Shown here: one piece after another, positions 20,680 through 30,694 of the stretch
How positions within the stretch are numbered: position 1 is the stretch's first letter
Layout of the letters: each line of letters begins with the position of its first letter
Assembly (NCBI GenBank): GCA_002917775.1
Contig: KZ627147.1
Coordinates: forward strand, 307,604-371,603
Length of the DNA stretch: 64,000 nt
Reading direction: 5' to 3'
Source: Glaciozyma antarctica PI12
Lineage: Eukaryota; Basidiomycota; Microbotryomycetes; Kriegeriales; Camptobasidiaceae
Notes under the pieces: model-generated
Seen by the model: the letters and a program-made list of their open reading frames with translations, nothing else
What the model was told of the DNA's origin: nothing
Database searches by the model: none
Made by a program: the position numbers and the translations under genes

Positions 20680-21855
20680 CTAACCCTCGACGACCGACCA
20701 CCCCTTCTCCTCCGGCAGCTTGACCTTCAACGCCTCCACGATCGACTCGCCAGGCCAGATCATGTTCATGCTCCTCTGCTCCGCATCACTCATCAGACTT
20801 GGCGGCTTGCGGAACGCGACTTCGTCTAAGCAGCATTCGAGGACTTGGCCTGCTTGTCCTCTCTCGTCAGCTCGGTTCAGGAAGGAGCGACGGAAGGGGG
20901 ACGCGCCGCTTAGCGTGCAGTCTGGAGAAGTGAGGAGCGTGAACGCGCGGACGATGGTGGCCATGGGCGTGATCAGTCCTACTGCGCGAAGGGCATCAAA
21001 CGCCTCTTTGTTCCCAATGTTCGTCTCTGCTCTCCAGATCAGCCTGATTCTACCTCTTCTCAATCTCAGTAGCACTTACCGACGAGCGAAGGCGCCAGGG
21101 CATTAATCATGATACCCTCCGGCTTGAGCGAAGTGGCGAGCGCGCGCACAAGTCCGACGACGCCTGCTCCCGATGCTCTCAGTTCTCGTTCGGCAACGAA
21201 ACAGAGCTGCCTTACCGTGCTTTGCCGAGCCGTACAGCGACTCGTGTGGGAAAGGGTAGATTCCCGCCGTCGAAGCAGCCGCTACGATTCGTCCCCTGGA
21301 CCCATTCGCGTCCGGCTCATTAGCGCGGAAGTAGGCTGCTGTTTGTCGGCGTCTCATTCTCGAATAAGAAGGACGGACCGTACCGATTGCGAGATGAACA
21401 GTGTTCATCACGCCGAGGAGGTTGATCTCGACGAGCCTGAGATCCGGCGGCGCGACCCTCCCATCCTCTCCCATCCTCGCCCCTCCCAAAAACGGATCCT
21501 TCCCATCCGAGCTCGTAAACACCTTCCACACCTCGTCAGTAACTCATCCACACAAATCGCGAGAAGAGAAACCCACCTGCGAGATCCCAGCAATCGCCCC
21601 AACCACATCGACCCTCCCCCACTTCTCCTTCGCAGCCCTGAACGCCCCCTCGACGCTCTCGAAACTCCTCACATCCGTCTCGTGGAACAGGACCTCCCTC
21701 TCCGGATAATCGCTCCTCAGCTTCTCGACGACCTCGGCCCCCGCGACGGGGTTGATATCGGCGATAAGGACGTTGTAAGCGCGCGAAAGGAGGGAGGTCG
21801 TTAGGCCCAGTCCGATGCCAGAGGCACCGCCGGTGATGAGAGCTACGGGGGACAT
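20680..21855 (-). CDS. Short-chain dehydrogenase/reductase
   Basis: NAD(P)-dependent classical SDR, 15-hydroxyprostaglandin-dehydrogenase-like; substrate unknown. Six exons (21577-21855, 21384-21531, 21216-21335, 21080-21163, 20907-21026, 20680-20849) give 306 aa. Visible: the cofactor motif ITGGASGIGLG, an Asp ending strand 2 (LIADIN), DVRSFESV, NLLGVMNT, the catalytic Ser region AAASTAG and the active-site YGSAKHG (YxxxK). The C-terminal SGQVLEC is formed only if the last intron is read as GC-AG (donor GCGCGT at about 20906). All active-site residues are present. It converges with bL34m. Confidence 0.85.
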
Positions 21856-22173
21856 TGGAGCAGGAGAAAGGAGAGAGGTGCGGGGTGGATGTGGGGGAGA
21901 ACAGGGGGGCGGAGAGCAGCTTCCCCTTGGCGTGGACGGGGCGGGGCGTCTGGTGGCTTTGAACAGGACCGGAAAGTGGAGAGCGTCTTTCATAGAAGTA
22001 GAAGTCGTGGCGGAGCAGAGAGGACGGCGAGGGATGTCGTGGGGGCGCGTGCGAAGTGCGAAGGCGAAGTTCGTTCGTGCGGATTTCTCGCCTCCTGCAG
22101 AGAAGAGGACTCAGCGCACCCCCAATAATAAGGTAGGGCAAGGACTGACCAGCTCCAACTCTAAACCACGCCC
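21856..22173. other. Intergenic, SDR promoter and methyltransferase 3' flank
   Basis: These 318 bases lie between two genes on the minus strand. I see no gene and no strong motif. Confidence 0.5.
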
Positions 22174-23120
22174 TCAGACTTTGACCGCCTTGAACCTGAG
22201 GCGAACATACATGACCTCCCACCCTCCCTCATGCTTCAAATCCACCTCGAGCATCTCGCACACCTCCTTGATGACCTCCTCCTTCTCCACCGCCGAAAGG
22301 TGATCCAAAAACGCGAATCCAAACGCCGCCAACCAGCCAGCGAGGCCTGTCGGGAGGGGAGTGATTCGAGGGACGAGTTCTGCGAAGGGTGTCAGGAGAC
22401 GTCGGCAGCGAGAGAGAGGACGAGGCCGACCGCAGGAATCGACGCGGAATCCGGCAGATTCGAGGATTGCGCGGTAGGAGGCGGCGGTGGGGAAGTACCA
22501 TGGGTCAAGGGCGGTGGCGTCGTGACCTCGGGCCTTCAGAACAGAGTGTAGAGCGGACCTCACGCCGACCATCTGCGTTCATATTCGTCAGTACCTCGGC
22601 TCTAGTTTCGTAGTCGTCGAAACGAACGTTCAGATATCCTCCCATCTGCGCAAAGCATTAGCTCGCCTCTCGAGTAGCTGCGACGGAAACGACTGACCTC
22701 GCCCACAAACCTCCCACCATCCTCAAGGACGCGATACACCCCCCTAACGACCTTCTCCGGATCCTCCTTCATCCAATGCAGCGCCGCATTACTAAACACC
22801 GCCCCAAACCTCTCCTCCATCCCCGCCAGCTCATGTCCATCCCTCAGCACCCACTCGACATTCCCCCTATTCTCCCTCGCCTTGTCCAACAACTTGGCGC
22901 TAGAATCGACCCCCACGATAGAACCGTTGGGGAGGACGGCTGCTGCGAGCTGGAGAGTGAGCTCTCCCGTCCCGCAGCCTAGGTCGAGGATGCGTTCGTT
23001 CGGGGCGGGGGAGAGAAGGGCGAGGACGGGGGAGGTGGCTTTGGAGGAGTAGACGAAGGAGGCGTTAGTGTTGTAGGCTGCGGCGGACCAGGCGTCGGTG
23101 GGAGCAGGGGAGGTGGTCAT
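22174..23120 (-). CDS. SAM-dependent methyltransferase (class I, trans-aconitate/UbiE-like)
   Basis: Class I SAM methyltransferase. Four exons (22698-23120, 22628-22645, 22431-22572, 22174-22379) give 262 aa. The SAM-binding motif I is ILDLGCGTGELTLQLA, motif II has IVGVDSSAKLLDKAR, then FGAVFSNAALHWM and GVYRVLEDGGRFVGE. The C-terminal lid (PRITPLPTGLAGWLAAFG) is typical of trans-aconitate methyltransferase-like fungal proteins. Exon 2 is an 18-nt microexon coding MGGYLN. Substrate cannot be inferred. Phases and total length agree. Confidence 0.8.
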
Positions 23121-23443
23121 GGTGGGTGAGTGGAAAGGGATTGAGAAGGGGTGAGAGAGAGGAGGGACAGCGGGACGGCGGGTTTTGAGGAGGGTAGGTG
23201 ATTCAAGGGGAGGTGGAATGAGTCAGGTAGAGCGAGTCAGCGTTCGAGGACGTGAGCAGGGATCGAGGGAGAAAAGACGGCGATATCGCGCGGAACGCTG
23301 AGTAGCGAGACCTCGCTGCTTCTTTCGCCTTCCGCGATCCTTGTTTACCGCGATAACCTGCTGCAAAAGGAACAGAAGAGCAGCAGCGTGCGAATGCACC
23401 TTTGTTCCGAGAAGCAAATCATTGCAACAACGCACCAGTCGGG
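23121..23443. other. Intergenic, 323 bases
   Basis: This lies upstream of the methyltransferase and downstream of the Mis14-like gene, both on the minus strand. It should contain the methyltransferase promoter. Nothing further is seen. Confidence 0.5.
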
Positions 23444-24593
23444 CTACATCAAGTTCGCAGCGTCGACCGCGACCTGCGTGGCGCTCTCCGCCTCCGTACT
23501 GAGGAGTGGGATGTTCTACGCGTAGTCGAGATCAGTGTCATGAAAACGAAGAAGGAGATAAAGGAGGACTCACCACCAGAAATCGGTCGATACTCTCCTT
23601 GCCCGCCGCGAAATCCTCCTGAGCCTGCTTCGCGTCGGGACCTTCGACAGCTTCAGATTAACGAGGAGGTCAGCAGGCGCGACAGCTCGAGCGATCAAAA
23701 GACTCACGTCGAGATCCATTCGTGCTCTTCCGTCGCTTTGCAGGAGCCTCGCTCTGCACGATCTTCTCCCGCTCCTCTGGAAACACGATTCGAGCCGCTT
23801 CGAGTGCGGCCAAACGCTCTCGATCTCTCGCGATGATGGCAAGAAGGTTCTACGCGTGACGTGCGTCAACTCCAGGTCAGGCAGGGAGAGGGAGGAGACG
23901 AAGGACGCACCTGCGCGACGTCATTGGGGACCTCTTTCCGCTGGTTGACGTTCTTGGCACGATCTACGAAGAGGCCGTCTTGATATCGTAGAACCTTGTC
24001 GTGCAGCTCTTCGTTGAAGGGTTGTGTAGCTGCAGCACGCGTCAGAGCGATTCGGAGACGAGGGAGGAGAAGCCGCACCTCCAGTCTTCTCCTGAGCTTG
24101 GTACTCGCTGTATGGTAGCCCAGCAATCGTGCAGTTCAAGAAAATGATGGGCGCAATCTTGTCGAAGAAGTCCTGAGTACGAAGTGCGAAGAGAGGGTCA
24201 GCTCGACTCCTCATCAGCTGCAGTTGTGGACAACGTCCTCATCTGTCGCGTCTCTGCCACGCCCAGGGAATCCCTCCACCTCTCCTCTCTCAGCAGCACA
24301 ATCACGCTCAGCATCACACCTGCCCAACGCCCATACGCACCACCTCCCACCTCCCAAACAACAACCCAACATACCTTCAACACGACCTCCTCGACCTTCC
24401 CCAACTCCACCCCGCTCCCCTCTCCACCTCTCGCCTCCCATTTCTCTCTCGTCCTCCCCTGCAGCTCCCCCCTCAACCTCGCAAACACCGACAACAGCTC
24501 TTCCTCCGAATCGAACGCGAGGGGGAGGATGTCCTCTGAGGAGGTGTCGGGCTCTGGGCTGTGGTAGGCCAGGGAGCGGGAGGTGGAGGCCAT
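23444..24593 (-). CDS. Putative Mis14/Nsl1-like kinetochore subunit
   Basis: Tentative member of the MIND/Mis12 kinetochore complex. Six exons (24375-24593, 24079-24172, 23911-24029, 23708-23849, 23574-23650, 23444-23515) give 240 aa. Segments consistent with Mis14: DFFDKIAPIIFLNCTIAG, then FNEELHDKVLRYQDGLF followed by a Val-Pro (KEVPNDVAQ) and a long charged helix with PAKRRK. The family is known for an (F/Y)-D/N-E-x-L motif leading to a coiled coil and a VP. The first intron is long (202 nt) and may hide one more small exon (about 24235-24290, RGEVEGFPGRGRDATDED). Similarity is motif-level only; it could be another coiled-coil protein. Confidence 0.4.
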
Positions 24594-24973
24594 GCGTGCG
24601 GCGTCGAAGAGGTGGTGGTGGGGGAGGAGGAGGGGATAGGGAGGGGAAACGAGACGCGACTTGCCTGGCAAGAATGTATGCAAGCTTCGTCTGCTTGAGC
24701 CTCTCTCGGCTCTCGCAGCCTTCCCACGTCGACTGCACGTGTGCCGTTAAAGTCTGTGGCGCAGTGTAGGATAGGCGAAGATTCATCAGCCTTTACTCTC
24801 CTGTCCCGACGGCCAACTGGATCGCTCCACCAAGTTAGAGCAACAAAGACGTGTTTGCAAGAGTGGGAGTGGGAAGCTAAGCGCTACGTACTATACACTA
24901 TGTACGGACTCATAAAGGGTGTAGGACGAAAGAAAACGAAGAGCAATACAAATACATCCAACAACGCTACATC
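24594..24973. other. Intergenic, 380 bases
   Basis: This is the promoter side of the Mis14-like gene and the 3' flank of WC-1. The part next to WC-1 (about 24880-24975) is AT-richer (ACTATACACTATG, CAATACAAATACATCC), as expected for a 3' processing region. No gene is seen. Confidence 0.5.
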
Positions 24974-27900
24974 CTAATAACGCCACTGCACCGGGCTAGC
25001 GCTCGACTCCATTGACATCGACTCGGCAGGCGAGAACGGAGGACTCTTCGCCGTCACACTCGCCGCCGACGAGACCGACGCCGAGCTTCTCTGCGTTTTC
25101 GCCCACCGCAGTCCGCACGCGTTGCAGAGGCTCTTCATCCCCGTCGGGCCTGCTCGCCACCTGCGCAGAATGGAGTTAGCAACGACACTGGAGGAAAGGA
25201 GACTAGGAGAAAACGTACTCGGGGGAATCGATCCTGCCGCAATTCGCACAGCTACGACCGCGGTTCGACGATGCTCGCGAGCTCGCTGAGTCGCCCTTCC
25301 GCCGTCCGCCGACGTCGAGCTGCTCGAAATCGCTTCGACGCTTGCGCTGGAGTGAGAGGAGGTGATCCTTCTCGTCGCGAAGCTTCTTGTTGATATTTTG
25401 GACTGCGAAATCGATCAGCTTGCGAAGACGACGGCGGGAGCGGTAAGGAACGCACGTTGGTGAAGCTCGTACTGCCAACTCGTGCACCTCGTCGTATCGA
25501 GCTCGTCAAAGACGTTGTCGCTGACGATGCTGGGGTGCGAGAGGGTCTTGAACGTGCTCTGCGCGGGCCGAGGAGCGCTCGAGGTCGAGGAGCTCTCCGA
25601 CATCGGCGAGTCGCCAGGCGAGTGGTACGCGGGGGCTTCGTGGAGGAAGGTACCATTGCGTTGCTTGCGCTCCTCGGAAGAGATCTCGTTCGTTTGGGCG
25701 CTGGAAATCGGCGTTAGCGAGGACGGCGAGGGGTGGGAGGAAGACGAACATGATGCTGACGTGCCGAGGACCGTTGTTCTCCACCTCGTAATCGACGGGC
25801 ATGTCGCTATCGAGAGGATCAACGTGACGAGGGTAGAAGCCTTTGAGCGAGCGCGTCAGCTGCGTTCCGATCTCCAGCAGAGAAAGGAACTCACGAGTGA
25901 CGACCCGAACGTAGCCGCGCCTGCTCTTGATCTGGTATCGCACCGTGACCGCCGACCCAGCCGCACACGTCCTCAGCGCCTGCCGAACCTCGGCGACGTT
26001 CTCCGCCTTAACGAGCTGGAAGATCGAAGTCCCAACTGCTCACACCGCATCAGCACGCACTCCCCCTCAGCCAAACGACCAACTCACCCATCTCAGTTGG
26101 CAGGAATCCGAGGACGGTCTGCACGGACGCAGTGCTCGAGAGAACCATGCCCTCGGGACTGAGCTTCGTCCAGAATTCGACGTCGCCCAATCCTCCCGCG
26201 CGACGCAGCTCGTTCCATGACATCTTGAAGACCTCCCTCGGTCGTCCGACGAGGATGACGCACTTCCTGCCCTTCCCAGGCTCGACTGCGCGCCAACCAT
26301 CAGCGACCATCCGAGGCGAGATTGGAGAAGACGCACTGTGAAGCTTGCCCGAAGCCTCGATCCAGATGTAGCCCGAATGCTTGCGGCGGATGCGGAAGCG
26401 GTAAGTGACGATAGGGTGCGAGACGCTGCCGGAGTCTTTGAGCTCGCGCATGACGGGGACGACGTCCGAGGGGTGGCAGAGGGCCGAGAGAGTTTTGCCG
26501 ACGAGCTCGCTGGAATTGGGTCAGCGACGTCGGGGAGGACGGAGAGAGGAGGGACATACGATGGCTCGTATTCGAGGACTTGGGCGGTGCTGGGGGAGCA
26601 GTAGAGCATCGAGCCCTTGAGACTGAGTACGTGGATAAAGTCGTCGCTCTGCGGCCCGAAAATCATCAGCACTCGCCCGCCCGAAAAAAAGAAAGGAACG
26701 CACGTTATCGAGCAACAGCTTATTCAACTGCTTCCTATCCGCCTCCGTCTCCAAGCTCTTGATGCCACCCCTCTCCAGCATCCCAAGCGTCTCCAATACC
26801 TCCCTCTCATCCCCATCGACCTCCAACTGAAGATTCCCGGGCCTCACCCCAACAACCGGCTTCTCCACACTCCCACACTTCCTCCACCTCCGCCGGCTCG
26901 ACCGTCGCCATCGAAATACTCTTTGGCGGGGCGTTGAGGATCGAGTAGTTGACGACGTACGTCCCGTCCTTCATGCGGTCGAGGATCGCGTTGGGCTGGT
27001 CGACGAGGTCGACTTGGAACCCGACGTAGTAGGCGATGTCTTCGCTGTCCCAGGTGATCGGTACGCTGTGCGACGAGTCAGCGAGACGAGAGATGAGGAG
27101 AGAGGGGCGGCGCACATGGTGACGAGGTTAATGAAAGGCTTGCCGCCTTTCATGTAGTTGATGAGACTCGATTGGGACTCCTTGCCGGCGGAGATGTGGG
27201 TGCGCATATGCCACTTTGTTGGAGGAGAGTCAGCGAGGGCGCAGATCGGCGAAGGATCTGAAAACGTACGGCAGCGTTGCCGTCGGTGTACTTGCGGGGA
27301 GCACCTTGGGTCGTGATGCCATCGGGAGACTGGAGGAAGCGACCTGCGAAAGAGAAGGGTCAGTTTGCGAAAAGCGTTGGGGGTGGCGGTCAAGAACGCA
27401 CAGTTCCGACCGACTGCGAGGAGCGCGTCAGCAAACGCACAGTGTGTAGAGAGCGGAACGAACGCACTGATTTCCTGGCACGTATACCCCGTCATCCTCG
27501 TGAACGTCTCGCTCGCAAAAACGATCGGCATATCCCACTTCCTCGCATCGACGACCAAGAACGCGCAACTCGTATCGACGGGTCCAATCTGAATCGTCTG
27601 ATGCGGTCGTGCGGCGACCCTCGCCAAGACGGAGAGCATGTCGAACCCGGAACTCGAGTAGAGGCCGGCGAAATTCGTCGAAGTCCCCGCGGGCGGAGGA
27701 ACGGGGAGAGAAAGGGCGGCAGGGTCGAACGGGACGGCGGAAGGGTTGGAAGGAGGGAGAGAGAGGGCGGGGTTCTTGTAGGATCCGGCGGAGGGGTTGA
27801 CGCTGACGATCGAGGAACCGTACGGAGTGTAGACCGGAGTGTTGGCGGAGAGGGACGGGTCGTAGCGGAAGGACGTGTCGTTGGACTGGGGGAGAGGAGC

Positions 27901-28326
27901 GGGGCTGGGGATTGTTGGGCGGTAGATGGAGGAGAAATTGGCCGAGGTGGCGGAGGGGGAGGCGCCGTTGGACGAGAGCATCGTCGAGTAGTTGGACTTG
28001 ATAGTCTCGCGAGGCCTGCGAAGGTGCCATCAGCTTTCGTCCCTCTCGGTTCCTAGCGAGTGAACGTACATCTCAGGCTCGGCGATCGCCATTCCGTATC
28101 CATACGACCCCGCAGGACCTCCACTCGCAAAACGGGGCAGATGGAAGTTGCCTGAAAAGGCCGACGGATCGAGCGCCGAGGACGACGCCCTGATGTGCTC
28201 CATAGGGTCGAACGCGCCGCCCGTACTCCCCGAACCACTCCCGTTGTTGTAGCCCATCATCTCCCGCTCCATCTCTTCATTCTGCTGCTGGATTCGGAAG
28301 TATATGTCGGTCTGATCCAGATCCAT
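24974..28326 (-). CDS. WC-1: White collar 1 blue-light photoreceptor with GATA zinc finger
   Basis: LOV-domain photoreceptor and transcription factor for blue-light responses and carotenoid control. The ATG at 28324-28326 (MDLDQTDIYF) is the only one in its open frame. After a Ser/Pro-rich N-terminus comes a LOV domain: FASETFTRMTGYTCQEI, then GRNCRFLQSPDG with the photoactive Cys. The GRN-C join uses a 12-nt exon (27402-27413). It continues YYVGFQVDLVDQPNAIL, a second PAS (SDDFIHVLSLKGSMLYCSPS, HPSDVVPVMRELKDS), a third PAS (WTKLSPEGMVLSSTASVQTVLG, YEVENNGPRHVSIMFVF), a coiled segment and a GATA-type finger CANCGRIDSPEW...LCNACGLRWAK with 18-residue spacing. One middle join (about 26900, ISMAT to KPVVGV) is uncertain. 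Many basidiomycete WC-1 proteins lack this finger. Confidence 0.9.
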
Positions 28327-29214
28327 CGCTGCTAGCTCTGCGGCCCTTGCAGGGGTGTGGGTGGTCGACGAGGTGAGTGGGAGCTCTTCCGAGGGCGTGG
28401 GACGGGTGGTCGGGACGTCGACAGTAGAAAATGAAGTCGGCGAAGGGATTGGGATCTGAGGATCGACGCGGTTGGTGCTGCCTCGATCGGGAGCGTTTGG
28501 GGCGACTTTGGCTGTTGTGGTGGGCCGGAGTTGGGAGTGCTCGGGTGATTGAGTCTTGAGAGTCAAGTCCTGGTGGCTGGGCAGAGAGAGGGAGGGAGGC
28601 TGAATGAGCCCTCCAAAAGGAAGAACCCAACTCGGCCAAGCGGAGGCCTGGATTCCCCTCGCCCGCGTCACTTCCCGCTCCTTTGTTTTTTGTAGTTTTG
28701 ACGGGAGTTGTACAAGCAAGCGAGCGGATAAACAGTGGCTGTAGCAGGAGAAACGAGAACACCAGCCAGCCCACTGAGAGGGAAGAAAGAGAGCGGAGAA
28801 ATTGAGTCGAAAGGGAGCTGACCTCGTCGAAGAGGGGGACTCCTCTTTGCTTCTCTCCCTTCAACCACAACGCAAATATCACACAGCGGATGAGGAGGAT
28901 GCCTACGAGTCCGAGGAGGAAGGAGAGGACTTGTAATGTTGGGTTGTGAGGAGCTGCGAAGGAAGCGTGCGATGCGGTGCGGTTCAAGGAGAGCTGGTGT
29001 GAGAGTCTGGGCGAAGCGAAGCAGAGAGATTGGGTAACTACGTAGAAAGAGAAGAGAGAGATTCCCGTCAAGACACGCTTTGGCACGAACGCCTGCGACG
29101 AAGCGTCTCGAATTCGCCCCCTCGCTCCCGCTTTCTCGCTCGCTGCGAATTGAACTCTGCTGCGTTTTCGGAATGATCAAAAGCGTCGCAAAGCTCCTTC
29201 GCATCGTACACGTC
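28327..29214. promoter_or_regulatory. Long intergenic region upstream of WC-1
   Basis: These 888 bases separate WC-1 from the upstream F-box-like gene on the same strand. The WC-1 exon-1 frame stays open upstream to about 28719 without an ATG, suggesting a long leader. A minus-strand frame around 28830-28930 has a membrane-like run (LQVLSFLLGLVGILLIRC) but no good start; I do not call it a gene. This is the likely WC-1 promoter. Confidence 0.45.
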
Positions 29215-30468
29215 CTACCAATCCTCCCCCAGAAAAATCCGATCAGTAAGCTGCAGGTGATCCAACTCTGGCCCAACGTAATCGCCATGCTCCCTCAGCT
29301 CCAGCTCCGACATCGAGCTCGTATCCGTAACCTGATTGATCTCGTCTGCGTTGTCCCCGACGATGAGCCACGTCCCAGCTGGTCGGGGGTTGCCTGGGAG
29401 ACTGAAGAGGGATCAGCGCGCGAAGATAGGACGATAAGAGTAGGAGCGAACGTACCAAGAGATGGAGCGTCGCATCGCTGGGAGAAGTTCCGAAGCCGCT
29501 CCCGTAGAATCGTGATAACCGGCAGCCCGTCTGTGGTCCTTGATGATGAGGACTCGGAGGGAGGGGGTGATGCCGACGAGGAAGATGGCGCACAGGTAGC
29601 GGTCGCTGCTGACGGTAAAGCAAAGGTCGACGAAGACGAGTGCTGCGAGAGGCGAAAAGGGTTGGAGGGGAGGAAGGGGAGGATGCTTACGGATTCGCCG
29701 CGAGTCGGGGGACGGCCAGTCCTCCCGTTCGACGTCGGCGAGGGCGAAGTAGTCCCAGGTTCGAGCAGCAGCAATCTTTACGCCCACGTTCATCATACCA
29801 ACCACCTCCAAGAATAGTGGCACTTGGAAAATCCAATCTTGGAGAGAGTGGATTGGAGGGTCGGTACTGCCGAGGCGGAGGTGTTGGAGTTGCGATCGCA
29901 GAGGCTGGCCCGGAGCGAGCAACGGCCCTAGAATCGACTTGCGGCCGGGGTGGTCGGTAATGCTGAGAGAGGTGAGGTTGGAAAAGTGGACGAGAGTGAT
30001 GGCGAGAGTGGAGGGAAGGTGGTAGCGAACGAGCTGCTCGCTCGGGAGCCTGAGCTTGAGGACCAGCTGCTCACAAGACAGCGTCAGCTCCAGCCGAGTT
30101 CTTCCAACCCCACAAACGCACCATCCGGATTCGGGGTAGCTCCCCCACGTCCGTGCCAAGGCCGCACGCCGTCCACCGCTGGCAAGTCGCCGCAAAGCTC
30201 GAGACCGCGTCGGGCGCGAGCAAGAGAGGAGCGTCGTAGAGAATCGGCGTGGCGATGGCGCGGAAGAGGCGGGAGCTGCGCGCGAGCTGTGCTAGAGCGT
30301 GCTGGCTCTGCAGGTCTTGTGTTCCGAAAGGCTGGAGCGCCGTTCGCTGGGTGATGGAGCGGAGGTGCTCTGAGGACTCCACGTCAGCTCAGCGGCGCCG
30401 AGTGGTCAGGACCTGCGGTGCTCACCTGCGATTCGTGTGAGGACCTCATTTGGGAGCTGAGGAGGCAT
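29215..30468 (-). CDS. F-box-like protein, copy A of a local family
   Basis: Fungal F-box-like protein, possibly a substrate adaptor of an SCF ubiquitin ligase. Four exons (30426-30468, 30122-30369, 29456-30066, 29215-29401) give 362 aa. The N-terminus [17 protein letters not shown] is F-box-like, followed by [25 protein letters not shown]. Then come a Leu-rich segment ([25 protein letters not shown]), acidic and Trp-rich stretches, [18 protein letters not shown] and the tail [19 protein letters not shown]. Copies B (37264-38654) and C (60536-61924) share the same exon plan and motifs. Function of the family is unknown. Confidence 0.65.
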
Positions 30469-30694
30469 GGAGGGGAGCGAGGGGGAGCAGGTCAACAGCG
30501 ACCTCTACGTCGAAACTGAAACTCCTCCCTCCCTTCTGGCTTGCCTCCGCCTCCACTTCGAGGTATACAAGGAAGCTCTTCCAGCGACTCTCTTGTTGCT
30601 CCTCCACCTTACCGAACCCACCAGTCGAACCCCACTTCGCACCTCAGCCCTCCGAACCGAACCCCACCCCTTCTTCGCACTCCTCGCAATCAGA

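Noticed and set aside
28277-29086. Minus-strand frame with a membrane-like segment upstream of WC-1
   Set aside because: No in-frame ATG in a sensible place, overlap with the WC-1 leader, and no family resemblance.
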